NCBI GenBank assembly: GCA_016125185.1
Contig: WGMG01000006.1
Span: 1 to 64,000 of the forward strand
Reading direction: 5' to 3'
Source of the DNA: Armatimonadota bacterium
GTDB lineage: Bacteria; Armatimonadota; Fimbriimonadia; Fimbriimonadales; Fimbriimonadaceae
DNA: 64,000 nucleotides
The translations under genes were made by a program, and so were the position numbers. Below are positions 8,786 through 17,044 of this stretch, piece after piece; within the stretch, counting starts at the first letter, position 1; every line of letters starts with the position of its first letter. The notes beneath the pieces were generated by a model. It was not told the DNA's origin. It worked only from the letters and a program-made list of their open reading frames with translations, and did not search any database.

Positions 8786-9374
8786 GGGTGGCACGGTCAG
8801 CGACATCTGGGAAACCTGCTTCGCGGCCCCTGGGAGGGTGGGCTTCACGAAGTTCCCGCCGAGCAAGGCGGAGGAAATGTCTACGATTCCGAGAGGCGAA
8901 GCCGAATCGGAAAACGAAGTGAATCGGGACCGCCCACCAACGTTCGACAAATAGTGGTCAGCCGACCGGGAGTTGTGAGTGTCTCGCTCACATAATTCTT
9001 TCGACGTGGTACTGGTAAAGACGCCTGCTTGTCCTTCGTAGTCCAAGGGACGAGGACGAAGGAGCGAGAAGTTGGGATTTACCAGTGCACCCACCGTTGG
9101 CGACAACCCAAATTCCCTTCCTCACTAAGGGAGGAAGGGTGCAGGGATGGAGGGGACCAGTCACCTACAAACCCCAAATCAAAGATTCCAACTCCCAAAA
9201 AGGGGTGGCACGGTCAGCGACATGCGCGAAACCTGCTTCGCGGCCCCTGGGAGGGTGGGCTTCCAGCCCACCAGCACTCGATAAAGGGAGGTCAGCCGAT
9301 TGGACTGCTCGCTTCACGAAGTTCCCGCCGAAGGGGGTAATGAGCAAAGCGAATTGGGACCGCTCACGAAACCC
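8786..9374. repeat. non-coding mosaic repeat region between convergent genes
   Basis: About 590 bases with no credible gene. It is built from modules that recur in the other two large gaps of the window. A block of about 60 bases (GGGTGGCACGG... to GGGAGGGTGGGCTTC) appears at 8786 and again at 9203. Bases 9073-9263 are collinear, with scattered mismatches, with 14202-14391. A REP-like perfect palindrome, GGTGGGCTtccAGCCCACC, lies at 9254-9272, and CCCTTCCT/AGGAAGGG arms lie near 9116-9140. Open frames that cross it run into the dppC gene and have no recognisable protein character. Confidence 0.75.
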
Positions 9375-10208
9375 CTACGCGTTTCGCGACTTCGGATCGA
9401 AATACGCTCGCAACCCATCACCAATAAAGTTCAAGGCAAACACCGTCAAGCTCAAAACCAAACACGGCGCAATGATCTCCGTCGGATACGAGTTCAACTG
9501 TACCCGCGCGTTGTTGATCAAACCGCCCCAGCTCGGCGTCGGCATCTGGACGCCGATGCCCAAAAAGCTCAGCGTGCTCTCGGCCAAAATCGTGCCCGCC
9601 AGATCAATCATCGAAACCGCCAGCAAGATCCCCGAGATCTGCGGCAACAGATGCTTCATCACCAGATAGGGCGTCGAAGCGCCCGTAGCCCGCGCCGCCA
9701 CCACGAATTCACGTTCCTTGATGCTCGCCAGGGTTGTCTTCGTCAACCGCGCCATCGATGGCCATCCCGTCACCGACAAAGCCACGATAACCGGTAACCA
9801 TCCAGGCCCAAGAATCCCGATGATCAAAATCGCTAACAGGATGTCGGGAAACGCAAACATGCCGTCCGTCAACCGCATCACGGGAACCGCAATCCACCGC
9901 GGCGCGAACGTGCTCACGACGCCCATAAAGACGCCAAACGTTAGGTTGATCGTCTGCACCGCAAACCCGATCAACAAACTAACTCGCGCACCATAAGCGA
10001 TGCGCTGGAGGAAGGATCGGCCGATCTCGTCCGTCCCGAGCGGGGCATGCGGCGTCCCATAAGGCATATGCGGACTCCCCACCGGATCCAGGACCGGCTC
10101 TTTCATCCCCGTCGGGATCATCGGCCCGAAAATCGCAAACAGGATCAACAGGGACATGAACACGATCCCGGCCCAAACCAACGGATCTTTCAGCTTCTTT
10201 CGTTGCAT
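9375..10208 (-). CDS. peptide/nickel-type ABC transporter permease, DppC/OppC family
   Basis: Inner-membrane subunit of an oligopeptide-, dipeptide- or nickel-type ABC importer. It has an N-terminal OppC-type first helix (WAGIVFMSLLILFAIFGPM), then five further hydrophobic segments. The coupling-helix region that contacts the ATPase reads EFVVAARATGASTPYLVMKHLLPQ, close to the family EAA motif. The ATG at 10208 (MQRKKLKD) is preferred; the open frame extends further upstream, but that extension overlaps dppB and is rich in Cys and Trp. The start lies 4 bases after the stop of the DppB-like gene, so they form an operon. No ATPase or binding-protein gene is adjacent. Confidence 0.88.
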   Translation of the reverse strand: MQRKKLKDPLVWAGIVFMSLLILFAIFGPMIPTGMKEPVLDPVGSPHMPYGTPHAPLGTDEIGRSFLQRIAYGARVSLLIGFAVQTINLTFGVFMGVVSTFAPRWIAVPVMRLTDGMFAFPDILLAILIIGILGPGWLPVIVALSVTGWPSMARLTKTTLASIKEREFVVAARATGASTPYLVMKHLLPQISGILLAVSMIDLAGTILAESTLSFLGIGVQMPTPSWGGLINNARVQLNSYPTEIIAPCLVLSLTVFALNFIGDGLRAYFDPKSRNA

Positions 10209-10212
10209 GGGT

Positions 10213-11163
10213 CTAAACCTGAGCCTCCCGAATGCGTGGGTCGAGAATCGGTAGCAACAGGTCCACAATCGTGTTGACCAGCACGAACATCGCACCCGTC
10301 ACCAACACGCACGCCTGAACTACCGGCACGTCGTTGCTCAAAATCGCCTCGATGGTTCGACTGCCGATGCCCGGCATGATGAAGAATCTCTCCACCACAA
10401 AAGAGCCGGTCAGCAAGAACCCGAACGTCGTGCCGATCGTCGTTACCACCGGCAGAATCGCATTGCGAAGCGCGTACTTGGTGTAAAGCCGAAATGGCGG
10501 AACACCTTTCGCAATGCCGGTTCGAATGAACTCCTGCCGCAACGTCTCCACCATCGCGGCCCGTGTCAGTCGCGTCAGCATCGCCATCGGCCGCAGAGAA
10601 AGCACGATGACCGGCAACAGCAGATACATCCACTCCGGCGCGCGCAGTTCCACATCCCAACCCACCGGCAACCGGTCCAATTTGACCGCGAAAATGTACA
10701 CCAAGATCGGCGCCAACACAAAATTAGGCAGAGTAACCCCTAAAGTCGAAATCGTGAGGATGCTCCGATCCGCAAAGCGGTTCTCGCGTATCGCCGCGAT
10801 CGTCCCCAGCGTAATGCCGATCGTCGAGGCCAGAATGATCGCCAAGATCGCGACCTTAGCTGTCATCGGAACCGTGCGCTTCAAAATGTCGGCCACCGGC
10901 TCATGCACGCCTTGGTAGCTCTTACCCCAGTCCCCGTGCGCGATGTCGGAAAGATAGATGCCATACCGCGTCATCAGCGGCTTATTCAGACCCATCTGTT
11001 CGCGGATTCGCTGGTACTGGGCCTCCGTAGCCTTCTCGCCCGCGATATACCGGGCGGGATCGCCCGGTGCCATCGCCGAGGCAACAAACGTGACGAAGGA
11101 GATGATCAAGAGGCTTACCGCGCCAAATGCGAGGCGTAGAAAAAGAGCCTTGATCAATTGCAC
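10213..11163 (-). CDS. peptide/nickel-type ABC transporter permease, DppB/OppB family (GTG start)
   Basis: The partner permease of the gene downstream. It has an N-terminal transmembrane helix (LAFGAVSLLIISFVTFVAS), the diagnostic MAPGDPARYI segment and an extracytoplasmic loop ending in GDWGKSYQG. Five more helices and the EAA-like loop VETLRQEFIRTGIAKGVPPFRLYTK-type region follow. Length 316 is typical. The start is GTG at 11163. On the coding strand, TAAAAT lies 6 bases before it and there is no Shine-Dalgarno, matching the leaderless pattern of the window. A binding lipoprotein of the matching SBP_bac_5 family is encoded about 39 kb away (49487-50884), but a functional link is speculative. 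Confidence 0.88.
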   Translation of the reverse strand: MQLIKALFLRLAFGAVSLLIISFVTFVASAMAPGDPARYIAGEKATEAQYQRIREQMGLNKPLMTRYGIYLSDIAHGDWGKSYQGVHEPVADILKRTVPMTAKVAILAIILASTIGITLGTIAAIRENRFADRSILTISTLGVTLPNFVLAPILVYIFAVKLDRLPVGWDVELRAPEWMYLLLPVIVLSLRPMAMLTRLTRAAMVETLRQEFIRTGIAKGVPPFRLYTKYALRNAILPVVTTIGTTFGFLLTGSFVVERFFIMPGIGSRTIEAILSNDVPVVQACVLVTGAMFVLVNTIVDLLLPILDPRIREAQV

Positions 11164-11180
11164 GAGGAGATTTTAGCCGA

Positions 11181-11717
11181 TCAGTTACTCTTAATGATCC
11201 GGGCAGAGGCGATGCGGTCGCCTTTTTCGATGCTGGTTACCACATCCATGCCACTCGTCACCTTGCCGAACACCGTGTACTTGCCGTCCAAAAACTTGGC
11301 CGGCGTCAGCAGAATGTAGAACTGGCTGTCACCGAGGATATTCTCTTCGGGAATCGAGGCCAATCCCACCGCCCATTGGTCGTTCGGCAGTCCACTCTCT
11401 TCCTTCGGAATTCCCACGCCTGAACCGCCCCGATACTGCTTATCGGTGATCGGTGCGTTGCGCGTATCTGGGTCGCCGACCTGGACCAAAAACGGTCGCG
11501 GCTTCTTCTCGGCTCGGTGGAACTTCAGCCCATCGTAAAAGCCTTGCTTCACCAAATCCATGATGTGGGCGCAGGTCTTCGGTGCGGCCGCGTTGTTCAG
11601 CGTGATGATGAACTCGCCTCTGCCGTCGATCTTAAACAGCACCTGCGCCTGTGCCCAAGCTGCCGCTTGAATCACAAACGCAAAAACGATCAACGTCAAA
11701 AACCGAATTACTTTCAT
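11181..11717 (-). CDS. secreted cyclophilin-type peptidyl-prolyl cis-trans isomerase
   Basis: A signal peptide (residues 1-24, ending AWAQA) precedes a single bacterial cyclophilin domain. Family signatures are present: FIITLNNAAAPKTCAHI, GLKFHR with the catalytic Arg, QVGDP, DSQFYILLTP and LDGKYTVFGKV. The protein should catalyse proline isomerisation outside the cytoplasm, helping envelope proteins fold. Length 178 is typical for a single-domain exported cyclophilin. It lies upstream of, and in the same direction as, the DppBC permeases with an 18-base gap, so it may share their transcript. There is no functional reason to link it to transport. Confidence 0.9.
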   Translation of the reverse strand: MKVIRFLTLIVFAFVIQAAAWAQAQVLFKIDGRGEFIITLNNAAAPKTCAHIMDLVKQGFYDGLKFHRAEKKPRPFLVQVGDPDTRNAPITDKQYRGGSGVGIPKEESGLPNDQWAVGLASIPEENILGDSQFYILLTPAKFLDGKYTVFGKVTSGMDVVTSIEKGDRIASARIIKSN

Positions 11718-11763
11718 TGGCTTCTAATACTATTCTGACGTATGAACCCGAAGATCGTTTTCG

Positions 11764-12312
11764 TCAGTCTTCCAACGCCCGGCCATATCCGTCGATCCGA
11801 ACCTTGCCGCTCAGGATCATAATGCCGTCCACCACCGACCATAAATACAGCGTAAAGCAGGTGATCGGAGTCAAAATAAGCTGGATCGTGCCCAGCGCCG
11901 CATACCCGAGGTACATGCGCCCAAGTCCTGGGCACAGCAGTTGCAGAATCCCCGCCAAAGTCCGACTTTTGTCGCTCTTCGGCAAAACCAGCGTGCGGTT
12001 CACACCGTACGTCTGCATAGAAACCGACCGGTAGCCGGGAATCGAGGCCCCTTCTTGGGGCGGTGTCGGGGAACTAACCGGCGGAGTCGAACCCGGAATC
12101 GGAGGCGGACTCGCAAACGGCTCCATGATCTTGAAGGAGTTCAGAAGCTCGGTCACGTGTCCCGCCGGAAGCCAGTCCGTCATGCCCGGTTTCCAAACGT
12201 AGGTGGACTTTTCGATCACGCCACCCTCGATCAGTTCTTCCATCTGTTCGAGTGTGAGCGGACCTAGCTGTCCAAAAGAGCCTACGTAGTACCAGGCGGC
12301 GGCTTCGCTCAT
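11764..12312 (-). CDS. GYF_2 plus TM2 domain membrane protein
   Basis: Residues 1-55 form a GYF_2-type domain (WYYVGSFGQLGPLTLEQMEELI, then TYVWKPGMTDWLPA), a small proline-peptide-binding fold common in bacterial membrane proteins. A Pro-rich linker with several PPP/PTPP runs follows (about 75-105). The C-terminal 75 residues are a TM2 domain with two transmembrane helices (TLAGILQLLCPGLGRMYLGYAALGTIQL split by a turn, then ITCFTLYLWSVVDGIMIL). The ATG at 12312 is chosen because GAAGGA lies just upstream and the domain begins there; the longer open frame adds unrelated residues that overlap gltX. Function is unknown; the Pro-rich linker may be a ligand for the GYF fold. Confidence 0.75.
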   Translation of the reverse strand: MSEAAAWYYVGSFGQLGPLTLEQMEELIEGGVIEKSTYVWKPGMTDWLPAGHVTELLNSFKIMEPFASPPPIPGSTPPVSSPTPPQEGASIPGYRSVSMQTYGVNRTLVLPKSDKSRTLAGILQLLCPGLGRMYLGYAALGTIQLILTPITCFTLYLWSVVDGIMILSGKVRIDGYGRALED

Positions 12313-12381
12313 GTTTCCTTCGTGAATTCGATATTTACGGTAGGTTGTACCCTTTCGGCTACTCCCTAGGTCTAAGGGCGG

Positions 12382-12387
12382 TACCCT
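12382..12387 (+). promoter_or_regulatory. putative -10 box of gltX
   Basis: TACCCT, preceded by GG, ends 10 bases before the gltX ATG. An identical GGTACCCT element lies 11 bases before leuS (40987-40992), so the two aminoacyl-tRNA synthetase genes share it. No convincing -35 box is seen. Confidence 0.4.
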
Positions 12388-12397
12388 ATTACAAATA

Positions 12398-13948
12398 ATG
12401 TCCGTTCGTGTCCGTTTTGCTCCCAGTCCTACGGGTTTGCTCCACGTGGGAGCTCTCCGCACCGTTTTGTTCGACTACCTTTTTGCCCGCAACAAGGGCG
12501 GTCAATGTATCTTACGCATAGAGGATACCGACAGAACACGATACAACCCGGATAGCGAGCACGAATTCGTCGAAACTCTTCGCTGGGTCGGCATCGAGTT
12601 CGACGAAGGGCCCCATATCGGCGGGCCAAAAGGACCGTATCGGCAGTCCGAGCGCAAAGAGGCTGGCATCTACGCCGAGTGGATCAAGGTTCTCGAAGAG
12701 AAGGGCCACGCCTACAAGGCGTTCGACACCTCCGAAGAGCTCGACCAGATGCGCGAGTTCCAGCAGATCAACAAACGGCAGATCGGTTACTTCGGTGGCG
12801 ACTGGCGCGACGCCGATGCCGCTAAGGTCGAATCCGCCATCGCAGAAGGGAAGCCGTACGTTATTCGCATGAGGATCCCGCGCGATCGCAAAATCGTCGT
12901 GCAAGACGTTATTCGCGGCCGAATCGAGTTCGACTCCAACGTCCTCCCCGATCCCGTGCTTATCAAGGCAGACGGCATGCCAACCTACCACTTCGCCGCC
13001 ATGGTGGACGATCACCTGATGGAAATCACCCATATCCTCCGCGGCGAGGAGTGGATTCCGACGTCGCCCATCCACGCGCTCCTCTTCGAGAACTTCGGCT
13101 GGGAGCCGCCGATTTTCGTCCACTGCCCGGTCATCGTCGGCGCCGATGGCAAAAAGCTCAGCAAGCGCCACGGCGCAACCCGCGTGCTCGACTACATGGC
13201 GCAGGGCTATCTCAAGTCGGCGCTCAAGAATTTCATCGCCCTCATCGGCTGGTCCCCTGGCAACGACGAAGAGGTCATGTCCGAGGAAGATCTGATCCGC
13301 TCGTTCAGCCTGGACGGCCTTCAGCCTTCGCCCGGTCGCTTCGACATGGAGAAGCTTCGCTGGCTAAACGGCGTGCGCATCCGCTCGATGTCACCCGAAG
13401 AGGTTCTCGCCGAGATGGAAGCGCTTTATAGCGAGTCCTATACCAAGCAGTATTGGGATGCCTTCCTCGATGAGGACACGCCCCCCAATCAGCCCAAGAA
13501 GGATGGCAAAAAAATCTGGGCGCAGTTCGAAAACCTCATCCTCTTTGCCCGCAAAGACCGCGAATACGCCCTCAAGTGCATCAAAGAAGAGCAGGAGCGT
13601 GTCACTAACCTCATCGAATTCGGGGAGGCATGCGAATTCTTCATCGTCGAAGAGCCGCCGATGGACCAGAAGGCCGTTGACAAATGGTTTGGCCAGCCCC
13701 ACGTCCGACCGTTGCTGGAGCATATCAAGGCCACCTGTGGAACCGAACAGCTCACCGTTGACGAGTACCGCGAACGCCTCACCCAGTTCCAACTGGACAA
13801 CGGGTTCGAAAAGCTCGGCCCCATCGTGCACCCGACACGTGTCGCCCTAACCGGAAAAACCGCCGGCCCCGGCCTCTTCGAACTCATGTCCGTCCTCGGC
13901 CCCGACCGAATCACCCAACGAGTCAACCGCGCCCTCTCCATGCTGTAA
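12398..13948 (+). CDS. gltX: glutamate--tRNA ligase
   Basis: Class I aminoacyl-tRNA synthetase charging tRNA-Glu (in many bacteria also mischarging tRNA-Gln for later amidation). The ATP-binding HIGH-type motif is within PSPTGLLHVGALR (residues 9-21), and the KMSKS-type loop is KKLSKRHG at about residues 252-258. The LRIEDTDRTR segment is diagnostic. The C-terminal anticodon-binding region is present. At 516 residues it is slightly longer than average. The ATG has no Shine-Dalgarno and sits 10 bases after GGTACCCT, shared with leuS. Two perfect hairpins follow the stop. Specificity for tRNA-Glu only or for both Glu and Gln tRNAs cannot be told by eye. Confidence 0.95.
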   Translation: MSVRVRFAPSPTGLLHVGALRTVLFDYLFARNKGGQCILRIEDTDRTRYNPDSEHEFVETLRWVGIEFDEGPHIGGPKGPYRQSERKEAGIYAEWIKVLEEKGHAYKAFDTSEELDQMREFQQINKRQIGYFGGDWRDADAAKVESAIAEGKPYVIRMRIPRDRKIVVQDVIRGRIEFDSNVLPDPVLIKADGMPTYHFAAMVDDHLMEITHILRGEEWIPTSPIHALLFENFGWEPPIFVHCPVIVGADGKKLSKRHGATRVLDYMAQGYLKSALKNFIALIGWSPGNDEEVMSEEDLIRSFSLDGLQPSPGRFDMEKLRWLNGVRIRSMSPEEVLAEMEALYSESYTKQYWDAFLDEDTPPNQPKKDGKKIWAQFENLILFARKDREYALKCIKEEQERVTNLIEFGEACEFFIVEEPPMDQKAVDKWFGQPHVRPLLEHIKATCGTEQLTVDEYRERLTQFQLDNGFEKLGPIVHPTRVALTGKTAGPGLFELMSVLGPDRITQRVNRALSML

Positions 13949-13962
13949 GACCCATATGGAGT

Positions 13963-14012
13963 GCGCGAACTTGTTCGCGCTATTACCAGCGAAGCCTGCT
14001 TCGCTGGTAATA
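13963..14012. repeat. two consecutive perfect palindromic hairpins after gltX
   Basis: The first is GCGCGAAC (13963-13970) with GTTCGCGC (13973-13980), loop TT. Immediately after it, TATTACCAGCGAAGC (13981-13995) pairs perfectly with GCTTCGCTGGTAATA (13998-14012), loop CT, giving a 15-bp stem. They lie 15 bases after the gltX stop. There is no T-run, so a REP-type element or mRNA stabiliser is as likely as a terminator. Confidence 0.75.
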
Positions 14013-14702
14013 GTAATGTGTGCGACTCGCCCGCCACGAACGGCTGTTGAGGTTGGGCCATTTGGGAGTTGTGAGCGTCACGAGGTTCCCGCTGAAAGGA
14101 AATGAGCGAAGCGAATCGGGATCGCTCACAAAACAAGCACCGGCACTCTGTTTGCGAACTTAGGGAATCAGCCGTGGCACTGGCAAAGACGTCTGCGAAG
14201 CTGGGTTTTACCGGTGTTCCCACCGTTGGTGACAAACCATATTCCCTTCCTCACCAAGGGAGGAAGGGTGCAGGGATGGAGGGGACCAGTCACTTAAAGA
14301 CCTAGAATCCACGGTTTCAACTCCGAAAAGGGGTGGCGCTGTCTGCGACATCTGTGAAGCTTGTTTCGCGGCCCCTGGGAGGGTGGGCTTCACGAAGTTC
14401 CCGCCAGAGGGAAATGAACGAAGTGAATCGGGGCAGCCCACCGACAATCGGTGAAGGAGGTTTGTCGATTGGGAGCTGTGAGCGTCTCGCTCACAAAACA
14501 AGCACCGGCACTCTGTTTGCGAACTTAGGGAATGAGCCGTGACACTGGTAAAGACGTCTGTACCGGTGTTTCCGAATAAGTGACATCCAACCATAAGGCC
14601 GGAAAACAGATTCCCAACTCCCCACAAGCAACCCAATAACCCAACCCCTTCCACACAAACAGCCTTGCCACCTAAGCCCCGAAAACGGTAACTTAACAAC
14701 CG
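14013..14702. repeat. non-coding mosaic repeat region before the dehydrogenase operon
   Basis: About 690 bases with no credible gene. A 73-base module occurs twice with few differences (14123-14195 and 14488-14560; it begins CGCTCACAAAACAAGCACC). The stretch 14202-14391 is collinear with 9073-9263. Small palindromes include CACCGA-caa-TCGGTG near 14438-14452 and CCCTTCC/GGAAGGG arms near 14244-14270. Short open frames here translate to low-quality sequence. The last 40 bases contain the promoter of the next gene. Confidence 0.7.
14665..14694 (+). promoter_or_regulatory. promoter of the dehydrogenase/nucleoside ABC operon
   Basis: TTGCCA at 14665-14670, an 18-base spacer, and TAACTT at 14689-14694 within CGGTAACTT. 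The ATG at 14703 is 8 bases further on with no Shine-Dalgarno between, which predicts a leaderless mRNA. Confidence 0.5.
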
Positions 14703-15560
14703 ATGGCGAAGGTCGGTTTTGTCGGACTCGGTGTGATGGGCGGACCAATGGCGGGCCACCTCCTCAAAGCCGGACACCAACTCACCGTCTGGAACCGAAC
14801 GCCCGGCAAAGCCGACGAGCTCGCCGCCCAGGGCGCGACCGAGGCAAAATCCCTCCAAGAGCTCGCCGAAAACTGCGAAATCATCTTTTCTTGCGTGGGT
14901 CGTAGCGAAGACGTCGCCGAGGTCGTCCGCGCGATGGCCCCCCACGCCAAACCAGGAACCACCTTCGTCGATCACTCGACCATCGAACCGTCGATGGCCA
15001 AAACCCTGCACGAGGAACTCAAGCTGAAGAACCTGAACTTCGTGGACGCCCCGATCACCGGCGGCTCGATGGGCGCGAAGAACGGAACCCTCACCATCTT
15101 CTGCGGCGGAGACCACGACGTCGTCGCCCACGCCATGACCATTATGCTCCCCTACACCAAGCGCGCCGAGCGCGTCGGTGAGGCCGGTCAGGGACAGGTG
15201 ATGAAGCTCGCCAACCAGATCGCCGTTGGCGGCGCGCTGATCGGCTTGTGCGAATGCCTCGCCTTCGCCGAGAAAGCTGGCCTCGACATCCAGCAGGCCC
15301 ACAGCATGATCGGAAGCGGCGCGGGCGGAAGCTGGGCATTCGAAAATTACGGACGCATGATCCTCAATCGTGACTGGACACCCGGATTCTCGGTCAAGAA
15401 TCAGCGCAAGGATTTTGGCTACTGTGAGGCCGCTGCCGGGCAGATGAACGCCGATATTCCTCTGACCGAGCTCGTGAATCGCCTCCTCGGCGTCCTCCAG
15501 AGCCAGGGCCGCGAGGAAGACACCACCGCCGCCCTCTTCGAGGTGTACACCCAGTCATGA
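14703..15560 (+). CDS. NAD(P)-dependent beta-hydroxyacid dehydrogenase (3-hydroxyisobutyrate dehydrogenase family)
   Basis: An N-terminal Rossmann domain begins with VGFVGLGVMGGPMAGHLLKAGH (GxGxxG-type), followed by WNRTPGKADEL, where Asn-Arg-Thr suggests NADP preference. The family substrate motif is DAPITGGSMGAKNGTLTIFCGG. The catalytic Lys region is GQVMKLANQI, with the conserved Lys at the start of the helical C-terminal domain. At 285 residues it is typical. Members reduce or oxidise 3-hydroxyisobutyrate, tartronate semialdehyde, glyoxylate or succinic semialdehyde; which one cannot be decided. The stop overlaps the next start (ATGA), so it is translationally coupled to a BMP-type ABC transporter. 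Confidence 0.88.
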   Translation: MAKVGFVGLGVMGGPMAGHLLKAGHQLTVWNRTPGKADELAAQGATEAKSLQELAENCEIIFSCVGRSEDVAEVVRAMAPHAKPGTTFVDHSTIEPSMAKTLHEELKLKNLNFVDAPITGGSMGAKNGTLTIFCGGDHDVVAHAMTIMLPYTKRAERVGEAGQGQVMKLANQIAVGGALIGLCECLAFAEKAGLDIQQAHSMIGSGAGGSWAFENYGRMILNRDWTPGFSVKNQRKDFGYCEAAAGQMNADIPLTELVNRLLGVLQSQGREEDTTAALFEVYTQS

Positions 15561-17044
15561 CCCTCGCCGTCTCGATGCAGGGAATTTCCAAGCGGTACGG
15601 GACGGTGCAGGCACTCGATGACGTCACATTCGAGGTCGAACAAGGAACCATCCACGCCCTCGTCGGCGAAAACGGAGCCGGGAAAACCACCCTCATGCGC
15701 GCCCTCTACGGTGCGATGCAACCCGATGCGGGCGCCATCACCATCAAAGGTAGAACCGCCGATCTTCACTCATCCGCCGACGCCATCAAGGCCGGGGTCG
15801 GCATGGTCAGCCAGCACTACGGCATCATCGGTGAGCTCTCCAACCTAGAAAACCTAGTCCTCGGCGCCGAAGGTTCACCGATCCTCGACAAGGCATCGAT
15901 GACGACAAGGGCCACCGAACTCGCGTCCAAGATGGGTTTCGAATTCGACTGGTCCGCCGAGTCGTCCACACTCAGTCCTGCCGGTGGACAAAAGCTTGAA
16001 ATCCTTAAACTCTTGTGGCGCAGCAGCAGAATCATGATCCTCGACGAGCCGACGGCGATGCTCTCGCCGCAGGACTCTGACGCCCTGTACACAAGCCTCA
16101 AGCAACTCGCCTACGAAGGCGCGACCGTCATCGTCGTCACTCACCGAATCGCTGAAGTCTTCGACCATTGCCGACGCGTCACCGTTCTTCGCGGCGGCAA
16201 AAAGATCGCCGATCACGAAGTCGCCGACGTCACGCCCGAGCAACTAGCCCAAGAAATCGTCGGCGGGGAAGTCATCGAGCGACCCGAACCCAAAGCCTCG
16301 ACCAAGAACAACGTCCGCCTCCACATCGACCAACTATCGGTCAAAGGCTCCAAGGGCCAAATCGCCGTCAAAGAAGTCAGCCTCAAGGTCAAAGCCGGAC
16401 AACTCGTCGGCATCGCCGGGGTCGACGGCAACGGCCAGCGCGAACTCTTTCAAGCCCTCATCGGCGTCGTCAAACCCGTCTCTGGCAACTTCACGTTCGA
16501 TGGCAACCAATGGGATTCCGAGCCGAGCCAAACCCGCATCGCCGAGGGCCTTCGCATCATCCCCGAAGACCGCCACGACGAAGGCGTGGTCGAAGATTGG
16601 TCGCTCTACGAAAACAGCGCCCTGGGCCTCCAACGCCTCCCCGAATTCCGCAGGCTCACCCGAGCCATGCGCGAGGAAGCGGTCGTCATGGCCGAAATGT
16701 TCAACACCAAGCACGGAAAGCTATCCGATGCGATGGGGAGCCTCAGCGGCGGCAACCAACAGCGCTTCGTTGCTGGACGCGCCCTCCGCATCAGCCCCCA
16801 AATGATCCTGGCTTTCCAGCCCGCCCGCGGCCTCGACCTCAACTCGACCACCAAGGTCTACCAAGAAATCCGCCGAGCCTGCGATCAGGGCGCGTGCGCC
16901 ATCGTGGTCAGCTTTGACCTCGACGAACTCCTCGACTTCTGTGACCGCATTGTCGTCATGTGCCATGGCCACCTCTCCGAGCCCATGTCTCACGAAGCCC
17001 GTGACCGCAACGCCATCGGCCGCCTCATGGTAGGTGCGGCGTGA
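15557..17044 (+). CDS. BMP/nucleoside-type ABC transporter, double ATPase subunit
   Basis: Two tandem ABC domains in 495 residues, as in sugar- and nucleoside-type importers (RbsA/YufO). The N-half has Walker A GENGAGKTT, a degenerate signature LSPAGGQKLEI and Walker B IMILDEPTAML. The C-half has a modified P-loop, GVDGNGQRELF, a good signature, LSGGNQQRF, and Walker B MILAFQPARGLDL. The asymmetric pattern is typical of this family, with one canonical and one weak site. It overlaps the upstream dehydrogenase by 4 bases and the downstream permease by 4 bases. The predicted role is to energise uptake of nucleosides or related compounds. Confidence 0.88.
   Translation: MTLAVSMQGISKRYGTVQALDDVTFEVEQGTIHALVGENGAGKTTLMRALYGAMQPDAGAITIKGRTADLHSSADAIKAGVGMVSQHYGIIGELSNLENLVLGAEGSPILDKASMTTRATELASKMGFEFDWSAESSTLSPAGGQKLEILKLLWRSSRIMILDEPTAMLSPQDSDALYTSLKQLAYEGATVIVVTHRIAEVFDHCRRVTVLRGGKKIADHEVADVTPEQLAQEIVGGEVIERPEPKASTKNNVRLHIDQLSVKGSKGQIAVKEVSLKVKAGQLVGIAGVDGNGQRELFQALIGVVKPVSGNFTFDGNQWDSEPSQTRIAEGLRIIPEDRHDEGVVEDWSLYENSALGLQRLPEFRRLTRAMREEAVVMAEMFNTKHGKLSDAMGSLSGGNQQRFVAGRALRISPQMILAFQPARGLDLNSTTKVYQEIRRACDQGACAIVVSFDLDELLDFCDRIVVMCHGHLSEPMSHEARDRNAIGRLMVGAA

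Noticed and set aside
9085-9669. Open frame of 194 codons across the first repeat region
   Set aside because: It begins in the mosaic repeat and runs antisense into the dppC gene; its translation has no protein family character.
14102-14305. Short open frames in the second repeat region
   Set aside because: They are built from the duplicated modules and have no start signals.
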